Part shown: in pieces, positions 51,181 to 59,569 of the stretch
How the letters are laid out: each line of letters opens with the position of its first letter
How positions within the stretch are numbered: position 1 is the first letter of the stretch
Origin: JBAZOY01 sp041648505
Lineage (GTDB): Bacteria; Desulfobacterota; Syntrophia; Syntrophales; CG2-30-49-12
DNA: 64,000 nucleotides
Assembly (NCBI GenBank): GCA_041648505.1
Contig: JBAZOY010000004.1
Coordinates: 1-64,000 of the forward strand
Direction of reading: 5' to 3'
Program-made: the position numbers and the translations under genes
Notes under the pieces: generated by a model
Seen by the model: the letters and a program-made list of their open reading frames with translations, nothing else
Told to the model about the DNA's origin: nothing
Databases searched by the model: none

Positions 51181-51612
51181 ATGCTTCCAACAATAAACAT
51201 CTATTTGCTTATCGTTCAAGGAGTTCTTTTCCTTATTGTCCTGTGGTTTTTAAAGAAAAATCTTTTTAAACCTATACTAAATATCCTGCATGAAAGGGAC
51301 GAGAGGACGGAAGGATTTTTGCGTAAATCCGGGGAAATAGAAGAAAAAGCGAATAAAACTTTTGCCCATTATACGGAAAAACTGCGCCAGGCCAGAAGGG
51401 AAACTCTGGATATAAAAAAGAGATACTCTGGAGAAGGCTTAGAAACAAGAGAGAGTATCATGGGCAAAGCAAGGCAGGAAGCTAACGTTTTTCTTGGAGA
51501 GATAAAAGTAAAAATCTCAGAGGAAACTGAAGCAAGCCGGAAAGATCTCTATCGGCAGATAGGGGACTTGGGGCAGGCAATAGCCGAAAAGGTCTTGGGA
51601 AGAAGCATATAG
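51181..51612 (+). CDS. ATP synthase F0 subunit b'
   Basis: A 143-residue peripheral-stalk subunit: an N-terminal helix INIYLLIVQGVLFLIVLWFL (about 5-24), then a long charged coiled coil (about 30-135, for example ETEASRKDLYRQIGDLGQAI). It pairs with the second b subunit gene directly downstream, so the enzyme probably uses a heterodimeric stalk as in photosynthetic and some sulfate-reducing bacteria. It lies 3 bases after atpE. Confidence 0.88.
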   Translation: MLPTINIYLLIVQGVLFLIVLWFLKKNLFKPILNILHERDERTEGFLRKSGEIEEKANKTFAHYTEKLRQARRETLDIKKRYSGEGLETRESIMGKARQEANVFLGEIKVKISEETEASRKDLYRQIGDLGQAIAEKVLGRSI

Positions 51613-51614
51613 AT

Positions 51615-52190
51615 ATGAAAATTATCTTCTACACAATAGTAACAGTTTTGCTAGCCGTAACAAAGGTATATGCGAGTGCGTCTGAGGAAGGGCATGGAGG
51701 AGGTCCATCTTCACTGACATTTGTTTTTCAAGTGATTAACTTTCTTCTCCTTCTTTTTGTGCTGTATAAATTTGCCCTTCCCAAAGCGAAAACTTTTTTC
51801 GCCGAGCGAAGCCAGAAGATCATCCTTTCTTTAAATGAAGCTGAAGAAGCTAAAACCTTAGCTGAGAAAAAGTTAAAGGAATATGAAGAAACGTTAAGCG
51901 CCTTGGATAAAGAGGTTGAAGAGATTCGGAATTTGGCTCAACGGGAAGGACAAGCTGAAAAAGAAAAGATCATTGCCGAAGCTGAAAAAGAAAAAGAAGC
52001 ACTAGAAAAACAGGCAAAAGCTATGGCAGAACAGGAAATAAGAAAGGCGAAGCAAGAGCTGCGAAAAGAAGTAGCCAGACTCTCCTCGGATAAAGCTGAA
52101 GAGATAATTAAGGATTCGATCAATAAAAGCGATCAAGAGAGCCTTATAGTTGCTTACACCAAAGAGATAACATCTCCTCCTCCATCATAA
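51615..52190 (+). CDS. atpF: ATP synthase F0 subunit b
   Basis: A 191-residue stalk subunit: an N-terminal signal-like stretch (KIIFYTIVTVLLAVTKVYAS, about 2-21) and a membrane helix FVFQVINFLLLLFVLYKFAL (about 36-55), then a long alanine- and glutamate-rich coiled coil to the end (about 70-185). It closes the F0 operon. No delta, alpha, gamma, beta or epsilon gene follows; the next gene is nfnB on the opposite strand. Confidence 0.9.
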   Translation: MKIIFYTIVTVLLAVTKVYASASEEGHGGGPSSLTFVFQVINFLLLLFVLYKFALPKAKTFFAERSQKIILSLNEAEEAKTLAEKKLKEYEETLSALDKEVEEIRNLAQREGQAEKEKIIAEAEKEKEALEKQAKAMAEQEIRKAKQELRKEVARLSSDKAEEIIKDSINKSDQESLIVAYTKEITSPPPS

Positions 52191-52210
52191 CATCGTAATT
52201 AAGACGATGT
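52190..52210 (+). terminator. Hairpin at the convergent atpF/nfnB junction
   Basis: ACATCGT (52190-52196) and ACGATGT (52204-52210) form a perfect 7-base stem directly after the atpF stop. A T-rich stretch begins about 12 bases later. A position between two convergent genes favours a terminator; the sequence itself is only fair. Confidence 0.4.
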
Positions 52211-52240
52211 GAGATAAGACAGTTTGTTTTCTTTTCTATC

Positions 52241-53668
52241 CTATCTGGAAGAAAGGTATTCGTGAATAGAGCGGGCTGCCTTTTTTCCAGCACCCATGGC
52301 AAGAATTACCGTAGCTGATCCAGTTACGATATCGCCTCCTGCATAGATACCATCTCTGGTTGTTTTTCCACTTTCATCTATTGTGATAATATAACCCCGG
52401 CGGTTCGTTTCCAAGCCCAGGGTTGTCGTCGGTATGATGGGATTTGCCATTGTCCCAACTGCCACCACAACAGTATCGACATCAACCACATACTCTGAAC
52501 CATCGATAGGAAACGGTCGTCGCCTTCCTGATTCATCCGGTTCACCCAGTTCCATCTTTAGGCACTTTATGCCCTTCACCCACCCATTTTCATCACCAAT
52601 GTATTCCACAGGATTTGTGAGAAACTTGAACTGTACACCTTCTTCCTTAGCGTGATGGACTTCCTCTGCTCTGGCAGGCATCTCTACATCTGTGCGGCGG
52701 TATATTATATAGGCATTCTCTGCGCCTAAGCGAAGAGCTGTCCTTACTGAATCCATGGCCACATTGCCGCCTCCGATAACGGCACAATTTTTGCCGTGTA
52801 CAATGGGAGTATCGTATTCCGGAAAAAGGTATGCCTTCATCAGATTGGATCGTGTCAGGTACTCATTAGCCGAATAGATACCACTGAGATTTTCTCCCGG
52901 TATATTCATAAATACCGGAGCACCCGAACCCACAGCAAGATAAACGGCAGCAAAACCATCTGCAAATAGTTCATCCACTGTCCTGAGCCTTCCTATAACA
53001 GCATTAGTTTCGATCTTTACCCCCATTTTTCTCAGGTAATCGACCTCGCCTTCCACGATCTTCTTCGGCAGACGAAACTCAGGAATCCCATACACGAGGA
53101 CACCTCCTGCCTTGTGAAGGGCCTCAAAGATCGTCACTTCATATCCCAATTTCACGAGATCACCGGCAATCGTCAGCCCTGAAGGACCTGCTCCAACAAC
53201 AGCAACTCTTTTACCCTTCGGTGCGGCTACTTCCGGAATAGAAAGCTCCCCCTTCTCCCGTTCATAGTCGGCAGCAAAACGCTCCAGTCGCCCTATGGCT
53301 ACCGGTTCCCATTTTTTTCCCAAGACACAAACTTTTTCACATTGATCCTCCTGGGGACAGACACGGCCACAGACAGCGGGAAGGGAGTTTGTTTCCTTTA
53401 TCGTACGACCAGCCTCGACAAACTTTCCCTCGGCGATAAGCCGGATAAAGGCAGGAATATTAACCTCCACAGGACATCCTTCGATACAGCCGGGTTCCTT
53501 GCACTGGATGCACCGCTTTGCCTCGGTCATCGCTATCTCTTCCGTATAACCGAACGGAACCTCCTCAAAGTTGTGGACCCGTACCTTCGGGTCCTGCTCC
53601 GGCATCTTCTGCCGGTAAACTTTAACTCTCTTTTCCTTAACTTTCTTTTCTTCAGTTCCCATGTTCAC
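52241..53668 (-). CDS. nfnB: NfnB-like NADPH-binding flavoprotein (GltD-type, bifurcating transhydrogenase large subunit)
   Basis: A 475-residue protein related to the glutamate synthase small subunit. The N-terminal cysteine region has CIQCKEPGCIEGCP and CGRVCPQEDQCEKVC, for two [4Fe-4S] clusters (about 53-110). The FAD Rossmann motif is AVVGAGPSGLTIAGDLVKLG (about 152-171) and the NADPH motif is IGGGNVAMDSVRTALRLGAE (about 287-306) followed by YRRTDVEMPARAEEV, whose paired arginines bind the 2'-phosphate. The C-terminal FAD loop is GIYAGGDIVTGSATV. With nfnA (overlap 17 bases) it should bifurcate electrons between NADPH, NADH and ferredoxin. Confidence 0.9.
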   Translation of the reverse strand: MNMGTEEKKVKEKRVKVYRQKMPEQDPKVRVHNFEEVPFGYTEEIAMTEAKRCIQCKEPGCIEGCPVEVNIPAFIRLIAEGKFVEAGRTIKETNSLPAVCGRVCPQEDQCEKVCVLGKKWEPVAIGRLERFAADYEREKGELSIPEVAAPKGKRVAVVGAGPSGLTIAGDLVKLGYEVTIFEALHKAGGVLVYGIPEFRLPKKIVEGEVDYLRKMGVKIETNAVIGRLRTVDELFADGFAAVYLAVGSGAPVFMNIPGENLSGIYSANEYLTRSNLMKAYLFPEYDTPIVHGKNCAVIGGGNVAMDSVRTALRLGAENAYIIYRRTDVEMPARAEEVHHAKEEGVQFKFLTNPVEYIGDENGWVKGIKCLKMELGEPDESGRRRPFPIDGSEYVVDVDTVVVAVGTMANPIIPTTTLGLETNRRGYIITIDESGKTTRDGIYAGGDIVTGSATVILAMGAGKKAARSIHEYLSSR

Positions 53669-54485
53669 ACCTGTATTTTTCCATGGACTCTTTTTCCTGA
53701 GTCGAGTACATCCTGAGGCGGCTCATCAAGAGATCAAAGTCAACATCATGACCATCAAATTCGGGACCGTCCACACAAGCAAATTTCGTTTGACCACCTA
53801 CCGATACCCTGCAGGCACCGCACATCCCGGTAGCATCAACCATGATTGGGTTCAGTGAAACAATAGTCTTTATACCATACGGTCTGGTTACACCGCATAT
53901 CACCCGCATCATTGGTACCGGTCCGATGGCAAATACCCGATCAATTCGCTCTTTTGCATCTATCAAATCTTGTAAAACTGCGCTGACAAAACCATGAAAA
54001 CCGTAGCTCCCATCATCCGTGGCCACCAGGAGTTTATTGCTCGCATTTTTCATCTCTTCTTCCAGGATCAGAAGTTCTTTTGTTCTTGCGCCAATAATGG
54101 ACGTTACTTTATTGCCCGACCTTTTTAGAGCCACCGCGATGGGATAGATGACACCCACACCGACGCCGCCGCCAATACAGACCACATGACCGAAATTTTC
54201 GATCTCCGTCGGGTTGCCAAGGGGACCTTGAATGTCGGCTATATAATCACCTGCCTCCAGTGCAGCAAGAGCGGCCGTTGTCTTACCCACAACCTGAAAA
54301 ACAATGGTGATTGCCCCCCTTCCTGTGTCAGAATCCACAATAGTCAGAGGAATCCTTTCCCCTTTTTCGTCAATTCTTAGAACAATAAACTGACCTGCCA
54401 TTCTTTTTTCTGCTATGGCAGTGGCTTCAATGACCATCTTTACCACGCCTTCCGATAGATCAATCCTTTCTACAATCCTGTTCAC
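53652..54485 (-). CDS. nfnA: NfnA-like FAD/[2Fe-2S] subunit (PyrK/SudB type)
   Basis: A 277-residue ferredoxin-NADP reductase-like protein: an FAD-binding barrel (about 1-95, with AGQFIVLRIDEKGERIPLTI), the NAD-binding GHVVCIGGGVGVGVIYPIA (about 98-116), FAIGPVPMMR (about 190), and a [2Fe-2S] loop MVDATGMCGACRVSVGG...FACVDGPEFDG with CxxC and a later Cys. An Asp just before the first Cys may be a fourth ligand, as known for NfnA. GTG start at 54485 with AGGAG upstream. The pair is oriented nfnA-nfnB. A hydride-shuttling role in NAD/NADP/ferredoxin balance fits the anaerobic context. Confidence 0.88.
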   Translation of the reverse strand: MNRIVERIDLSEGVVKMVIEATAIAEKRMAGQFIVLRIDEKGERIPLTIVDSDTGRGAITIVFQVVGKTTAALAALEAGDYIADIQGPLGNPTEIENFGHVVCIGGGVGVGVIYPIAVALKRSGNKVTSIIGARTKELLILEEEMKNASNKLLVATDDGSYGFHGFVSAVLQDLIDAKERIDRVFAIGPVPMMRVICGVTRPYGIKTIVSLNPIMVDATGMCGACRVSVGGQTKFACVDGPEFDGHDVDFDLLMSRLRMYSTQEKESMEKYRCEHGN

Positions 54486-54525
54486 TATTCAATCTCCTAA
54501 AAAATCACCTTGAACATTGTTGCTT

Positions 54526-54553
54526 ATTATATCCCAGTAAGGATAGATTCAAA
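54526..54553 (-). promoter_or_regulatory. Candidate promoter of nfnAB
   Basis: On the minus strand TTTGAA (54553-54548), 16 bases, then TATAAT (54531-54526), about 41 bases before the GTG at 54485. The -10 is perfect and the -35 is poor. Confidence 0.45.
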
Positions 54554-54698
54554 GATTTACCGAATTAACCTATATAACCTCCCCACATAGTAAGCCTCAG
54601 GTTATCAGGTCATCAATCGACAATAAATTATCGGTGCCTGGGGAAAATGCTGGGAATGATACTCTTAGAATCCATAAGACTAAAACTTACGCTATACC

Positions 54699-55544
54699 TC
54701 AATACTCTTTCGTCAGTTTGTCCAGTTCTGCCAGTGAAAATACAGGACCATCCTTGCAAACGTATTTGTTACCGACATTACAGCGGCCGCACTTCCCTAT
54801 GCCACACTTCATCCTCATTTCAAGAGAGGTTATGATATTTTCCTTAGAGAATCCCAGATCAAAGAATACCGGCAGGGTAAAACGAATCATAATCGGCGGC
54901 CCGCATATTACCGTTACGGCGTTTTCAGAACTCGGTGCTACCTCGCCACAAACCGTGGGGACAAAACCTTCTCGTCCCTTCCAGTTCCCATCCTTCTTAT
55001 CAACCGTTACATTCAAGTTAATATCGTCTCTCGCTTCCCAAGCGGCAAGCTCATCCTTATATAGCAAAAGTCCTGGAGATCTGGCCCCATATATGACGGT
55101 AATTTTCTTGAAACGAAAGCGGTTGTCTTCATGAATCATATAGTTGATGAGTGACCTCAAAGTTGTAAAGGCAAAGCCACCACCCACAATCACAACATTC
55201 TTCCCCTCAAGATAGTCAATAGGCCATGAATTTCCCATGGGACCTCTGACACCCATATGTATTCCAACCTCCATGTCATGGAGAGTGCTGGTGACAACTC
55301 CCGCCTTCTGCACGGTAAACTCGATATAACCAGGTTGGGTCGGCGATGAGGCAATGCCAATAGGTGATTCACCCTTGCCAAATATAGAAAGTTCGGCAAA
55401 CTGTCCAGGCAGATATTTAAAGTTATTCTCGTCTTCACTATTGAGAAAGGCAAGCCGAAAGGTCTTGATGTCCTTTGTATCAACTTCCGTGACGATCTTT
55501 ACCAATTCAACGGGTATAGGGATATACGGATTTAGCATTACCAT
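54699..55544 (-). CDS. FAD/NAD(P)-binding, [2Fe-2S] electron-transfer subunit (FlxA/AsrB-like)
   Basis: A 281-residue reductase: FAD barrel (YLPGQFAELSIFGKGESPIGIAS, about 44-66), the NAD(P)-binding segment VVIVGGGFAFTTLRSLINYM (about 115-134), ITVIYGARSPGLLLYKDEL, VTVICGPPIMIRF, and a C-terminal [2Fe-2S] loop MKCGIGKCGRCNVGNKYVC (about 245-263). It resembles AsrB, hydrogenase gamma subunits and FlxA, the NAD(P)H-oxidising entry module of Flox-Hdr complexes. It is the last gene of the seven-gene Hdr operon (order hdrA, mvhD, Fe-S protein, hdrC, hdrB, Fe-S protein, this). A NADH/NADPH dehydrogenase role is inferred from family and context. Confidence 0.82.
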   Translation of the reverse strand: MVMLNPYIPIPVELVKIVTEVDTKDIKTFRLAFLNSEDENNFKYLPGQFAELSIFGKGESPIGIASSPTQPGYIEFTVQKAGVVTSTLHDMEVGIHMGVRGPMGNSWPIDYLEGKNVVIVGGGFAFTTLRSLINYMIHEDNRFRFKKITVIYGARSPGLLLYKDELAAWEARDDINLNVTVDKKDGNWKGREGFVPTVCGEVAPSSENAVTVICGPPIMIRFTLPVFFDLGFSKENIITSLEMRMKCGIGKCGRCNVGNKYVCKDGPVFSLAELDKLTKEY

Positions 55545-55553
55545 CTCCTGCCT

Positions 55554-56579
55554 TTATAATTTCGAAATATCTTCAACTATTTTTCTGATGTCTATATTAA
55601 CGGGGCAATACATGACGCACCTTCCGCATCCGACACAGGCAATTTCTCCAAAGTTATCCACATAATACTTGAATTTGTGCATTACCCGCTGACGCCACCG
55701 CTCTTTCTGAGTCGGTCTCGGATTATGACCGGAAGTCTCCAGCGTGAAAAGAGGATACATACATGAATCCCAGTTCCTTATCCTGATACCGTCATTCCCC
55801 TTTGTCTCGTCATTAATATCAAAGCAATGACAGGTTGGACAGAGATAGGTACATGTACCACATGCGAGACACCTCTGATGTATTGTCTCCCAAAAGGAAT
55901 GTTCAAAATTGCTGTCCAATATCGGCTTTATTTCCTTTGCCGGTATGTGCGACCCGATCTCTTTTTCCGCCTTTTGAGCGATCTCCTCTTTTATCGCCTC
56001 GTCGTCCGGGCCTGCCTCTGGAAGTTCTCCAAAAGATTTGAGAAGCTTTTCTCCCTTAGGAGTAATGATCTCAATAAGGTAGTTATCTTTTATATCCGTT
56101 ATCAGTACATCGGCGCCCTCTGAAGAAGTCGGGCTTCCGTTAACTGAGGTACAAAAACAGGTCGTATAGGGGGGATGCACGCAGGACATGGAGATTACCG
56201 TTGTTTTTTCCCTCTTGGAGATATAATATGGATCTTTATATTTCTCCTGGTCGAAGAGCATATCGAGAAGGACAAAACTACGGGCATCGCAGGGACGTAC
56301 TCCAAAGATTACCGCCTCCTCCGCTTCCCCTCCTCCCATGGAAAACTCTATACCCCTAGCGGTTCGTGCATACTTCATCATCGTCTCTGTGCGAGGAAAG
56401 AAGAGACTCTTGGGAGCATTCCTTGAGTTTGAAAAACCTATCAACGGTTCCATTCCCTCTTTCAGTGCCGTAAATAAAACATTGTCATCTTCTTTGACCG
56501 GCGCGTACACCTGCACATTTCGGGAGATGTCCTTGATAATATCAGCTAATCTATCCTTCTTTAATAACCTTTTTTCCAT
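55554..56579 (-). CDS. Two-cluster Fe-S electron-transfer subunit (AsrA/Flox-like)
   Basis: A 341-residue protein. The first ~200 residues hold VIFGVRPCDARSFVLLDMLFDQEKY (about 89-113) and CVHPPYTTCFCTSVNGSP, typical of AsrA-type or hydrogenase beta subunits. Two ferredoxin-like motifs follow, CLACGTCTYLCPTCHCFD (about 235-252) and CVGCGRCVMYCPVNIDI (about 314-330). It probably relays electrons between the FAD/NAD subunit encoded next to it and the Hdr core. In Flox terms it would be FlxB or FlxC, but I cannot settle which. Nine bases separate it from the FlxA-like gene. Confidence 0.8.
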   Translation of the reverse strand: MEKRLLKKDRLADIIKDISRNVQVYAPVKEDDNVLFTALKEGMEPLIGFSNSRNAPKSLFFPRTETMMKYARTARGIEFSMGGGEAEEAVIFGVRPCDARSFVLLDMLFDQEKYKDPYYISKREKTTVISMSCVHPPYTTCFCTSVNGSPTSSEGADVLITDIKDNYLIEIITPKGEKLLKSFGELPEAGPDDEAIKEEIAQKAEKEIGSHIPAKEIKPILDSNFEHSFWETIHQRCLACGTCTYLCPTCHCFDINDETKGNDGIRIRNWDSCMYPLFTLETSGHNPRPTQKERWRQRVMHKFKYYVDNFGEIACVGCGRCVMYCPVNIDIRKIVEDISKL

Positions 56580-56633
56580 GTCTTTCCTTCAGTCGGCAAC
56601 GATTAGGTAAAACACCCGTTTTCCATTCCACTA

Positions 56634-57497
56634 TCAAAGCAGTCTTAGACCGCTCAGGAGAGGTAACGGATCACAATGGTGAAGTTTAAACCAGTCCTCC
56701 GGTCCCGCGATTCCCAGCGCCAGGGCTATCAATTCGGTAAAATAAAAGGTGGGAAGCCTCACATTCTCACTGGCCCTCATGTCAAGATTGGCCATACAGA
56801 TGGGACAGGCTGCAACGAGACAGTTTGCATCGGCCTCTCTGGCCATGGTCATTAATTTGTTTACCATCCGTGTTACGATATTGGTTTTACTTATGGTGAG
56901 ACTACCGCCACAACAATCAGTCTTATAAGACCATAAATGGGGATCAGCCCCGAGGCTTGCCATAATGCCATCCAACATGGTGGGATTTTCATAGTCATCA
57001 AATTCACAAATTTCAGGCGGTCTCAGCAGAAGACAACCATAATATGAAACGGGTTTGAGACCGGTTAATTTCTTGGTCACTTTTTCTATCAGGGCCGGAA
57101 GACCTATATCATTATAAATAATATCGATGGGATTTCTCACCGCAATGCTACCCTTGTATTCGCCTTTATCAATGATATTTTCTACCTCGGCTTTTAAGAC
57201 ACTGTCCTTCTTGAGATGGTATTGGGCTGTCTTTAAGCGATTGAAACAGGCGGCACAGGGAACCATTATAGCCGAGACATCGGCGGCATCCTTTTCCGCG
57301 GCAAAAAGGGTTGCCGCAGGGAGAGCAACGGAAAGCTTGAAATTGGTGCTATGGGCAGAAGTGGCGCCACAACATGACCAGTCATCAATCTCTTTCATCT
57401 CAATCCCCAGCGCGCTGCTTACGGCCTTTACCGATTGGTCATATTCCTTCGCTGTCCCATGAAGTGAGCATCCTGGATAGTATGAAACTTTCAACAA
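56634..57497 (-). CDS. hdrB: Heterodisulfide reductase subunit B-like (CCG-domain) protein
   Basis: A 287-residue protein with two CCG domains. The first has YPGCSLHGTAKEYD, DWSCCGATSAHS and VPCAACFNRL; the second has YYGCLLLRPPEIC, TDCCGGSLTISKTN and AACPICMANLDMR. In methanogen HdrB these cysteines hold two unusual non-cubane [4Fe-4S] clusters that cleave the disulfide CoM-S-S-CoB. In bacteria the partner disulfide is not CoM/CoB and may be a DsrC-like protein (inference). It lies 15 bases downstream of hdrC. Confidence 0.9.
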   Translation of the reverse strand: MLKVSYYPGCSLHGTAKEYDQSVKAVSSALGIEMKEIDDWSCCGATSAHSTNFKLSVALPAATLFAAEKDAADVSAIMVPCAACFNRLKTAQYHLKKDSVLKAEVENIIDKGEYKGSIAVRNPIDIIYNDIGLPALIEKVTKKLTGLKPVSYYGCLLLRPPEICEFDDYENPTMLDGIMASLGADPHLWSYKTDCCGGSLTISKTNIVTRMVNKLMTMAREADANCLVAACPICMANLDMRASENVRLPTFYFTELIALALGIAGPEDWFKLHHCDPLPLLSGLRLL

Positions 57498-57511
57498 TCG
57501 CCTCCTAATCT

Positions 57512-58039
57512 TTATGAGCGCTTCGTCTTTTCAAATATCCTTTTTACAGTCTTGATATCTTTTGTTTTAGGGGATAGGAGGTGAAGCTTACCTTTTCTGA
57601 ACATTTCTATCCCCATGGCTATATCAGAAAACAGGTCCCCCGATTTCAACTTATACTGAGCCATCATTAGGGGCTCATTGATCCGCCCCCATGACTTGAT
57701 ATTGGAAAGAAATGCCTCATGGAATTTAAGGACATTCTTTTCCTTGGCGGCAAGGCCTGATTCAATAGCCATTTGCCTTAATGCATCCATCAGACGGGCA
57801 ATATCCACCTCATTGGGACAACGAGTGATGCAGGTCTCACAGGAGACACACAGCCAGATTGTTGAACTCTTGAGGACCTCGTCCCGCTTATCCATCTGAA
57901 TCATCTTGATAATTCTGTTCGGATTGTATTCCATAGCAAAGGATAGGGGACACCCTGCCGTACATTTCCTGCAGTGGTAACACCTCTGAATGGGAACACC
58001 ACGGATCTTTTCATTTATTTCTTCGAGAAAGGTTGCCAT
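57512..58039 (-). CDS. hdrC: Heterodisulfide reductase subunit C-like ferredoxin protein
   Basis: A 175-residue protein with two [4Fe-4S] motifs, CYHCRKCTAGCPLSFAM (about 20-36) and CVSCETCITRCPNEVDI (about 63-79), embedded in helices, then a tail containing MKSWGRINEP-like IKSWGRINEPLMMAQYK (about 115-131). HdrC carries electrons from HdrA to HdrB. Its position between the second Fe-S gene and hdrB is as expected. Confidence 0.9.
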   Translation of the reverse strand: MATFLEEINEKIRGVPIQRCYHCRKCTAGCPLSFAMEYNPNRIIKMIQMDKRDEVLKSSTIWLCVSCETCITRCPNEVDIARLMDALRQMAIESGLAAKEKNVLKFHEAFLSNIKSWGRINEPLMMAQYKLKSGDLFSDIAMGIEMFRKGKLHLLSPKTKDIKTVKRIFEKTKRS

Positions 58040-58055
58040 GATTACCCCTCAAGTA

Positions 58056-59066
58056 TTATTCCGGTGAAAATATAAATTCTTCATTGTCGTTTTCCTTGTA
58101 GGTGCCAAGCATGGACGGTTCATCCGGAGAGATGCCGGTCCTATGTTCAAACAGTTCAAAGGCATCCTTATCCAGTTTCTTCAGAAACCTCCGTAAATCC
58201 ACACCCATGGGACATACTGCAATGCAGGAACCGCAATCAACACATCGCCCCGCCATATGATACAACCGCATTAATTGAAATATTTGCGTGTCAGACCGAT
58301 CTTCGCCGATACCGACCCACTGCGGCTGGCTCTGCTCGACAAAGCATACCTTACAGTAACAGGAAGGACAGGCATTGCGACAGGCATAACAGCGCACACA
58401 CTTATCCATTTCTTTGGTAAAGTAGTCCCACCTTTCATTTAGAGGTAAATTCTCAATTTCATCTACTTTAGCATATTCTTCACTGAAATCCATGGCCGGT
58501 GCCTGATCACCTACCATTACATCAGAAATAAGAGGATTGTTGAAACGACAGGTGAGGCAGTTATCGGCAAGCACCTCTTTCATAGAAACACTCTTATCGC
58601 CACTGGCTGTTTTTGCCAAGACGGAATCTCCTGCAACGGATGCCTCTAGAATCTCCTCGCCCGCAACAAGACCGTTCATCTTCCGCCTGTCCACATATCC
58701 TGTACAGGGAACGCCTAAGATCACGATATTGTCTCTATCGTACTGCTTTTCCTGAAGCTGTATCACCAGTGAACGTGTTGTGCATCCTTTCGCCACGACT
58801 CCTATAATCTTTTTAGTTCTATCCTCCGGTTTAAGACGTTTTTGAGATTCCCTGTCCTGCGAGATAAGGTCATGGACAAATTTAGCAAGGTTTTGCATAC
58901 AGAAGGCATTCCAGACAAGTTTTCCAGTATCTTCAGGATCAGTAATAAAACAGGGTGGAGCAATAAGGGGAAGAGTCCCTTTTTCGTACCCGATGATAAT
59001 ATCCACCTTTTTTTCCGCCAGTAATTTTTTCGCTTCTTTTCGTAGTTTTGTCTCTACATTTTCCAC
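58056..59066 (-). CDS. Hdr-associated 4Fe-4S protein (Flox-like subunit)
   Basis: A 336-residue protein. The N-terminal half contains IGVVAKGCTTRSLVIQLQEKQYDRDNIVILGVPCTGYVDRRKM (in parts), a fold shared with formate dehydrogenase/F420-hydrogenase beta-type subunits, and a central CLTCRFNNP. The C-terminal part has CVRCYACRNACPSCYCKVCF (about 231-250) and CVDCGSCIAVCPMGVDL (about 281-297) ferredoxin motifs. It probably connects MvhD and HdrA with the other electron carriers. FlxB or FlxC is the likely equivalent; the exact name is not certain. Confidence 0.75.
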   Translation of the reverse strand: MENVETKLRKEAKKLLAEKKVDIIIGYEKGTLPLIAPPCFITDPEDTGKLVWNAFCMQNLAKFVHDLISQDRESQKRLKPEDRTKKIIGVVAKGCTTRSLVIQLQEKQYDRDNIVILGVPCTGYVDRRKMNGLVAGEEILEASVAGDSVLAKTASGDKSVSMKEVLADNCLTCRFNNPLISDVMVGDQAPAMDFSEEYAKVDEIENLPLNERWDYFTKEMDKCVRCYACRNACPSCYCKVCFVEQSQPQWVGIGEDRSDTQIFQLMRLYHMAGRCVDCGSCIAVCPMGVDLRRFLKKLDKDAFELFEHRTGISPDEPSMLGTYKENDNEEFIFSPE

Positions 59067-59110
59067 AGTTTCAATTCCTCAAGATTTCTCGCTTCTCTCG
59101 AAAGGACAGG

Positions 59111-59569
59111 TTAGAGAGCCCACCTTTTAACCAGTTTATCTGCCGGACCGAGGGCGGTGACAGCAGCAGTGACAGCTCTTACAACCTTGGCAAAACGCTC
59201 TCCCTCAGATGCTGATACCCACGTAAACATTGTCCTGTCACCCTCCACGCCGATATATGAAAGAAAACGCTTTAACATGGCGAATTTCCTTCTGGCGGAT
59301 AAATTACCCGTAATATAGTGACATTCCCCTGGATGACAACCGGAGACAAGAACACCATCCGCCCCCTCTTGAAGGGCCTTCACAATAAAGAAAGGATTTA
59401 TCCTCCCCGTACAGGGGACCCTTATGATCCTAACATTTGGCGGGTACTGGATCCTGCTTATCCCCGCCAGATCAGCGCCGGCATATGTACACCAGTTACA
59501 GACAATTGCTGCTATTTTCGGCTTCCAGTCTTCAACCGGTTGATTTTCAGTCATATTTTCTCCATTCAA
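59111..59569 (-). CDS. mvhD: MvhD/FlxD-like [2Fe-2S] adaptor protein
   Basis: A 152-residue protein: IVCNWCTYAGADLAG (about 18-32), RVPCTGRINPFFIVKAL (about 50-66) and VSGCHPGECHYITGN (about 76-90). The cysteine pattern is that of MvhD/FrhD-like subunits, which bind a [2Fe-2S] cluster and connect HdrA to a hydrogenase or Flox dehydrogenase. It overlaps the HdrA gene by 4 bases, as is usual. Confidence 0.9.
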   Translation of the reverse strand: MNGENMTENQPVEDWKPKIAAIVCNWCTYAGADLAGISRIQYPPNVRIIRVPCTGRINPFFIVKALQEGADGVLVSGCHPGECHYITGNLSARRKFAMLKRFLSYIGVEGDRTMFTWVSASEGERFAKVVRAVTAAVTALGPADKLVKRWAL

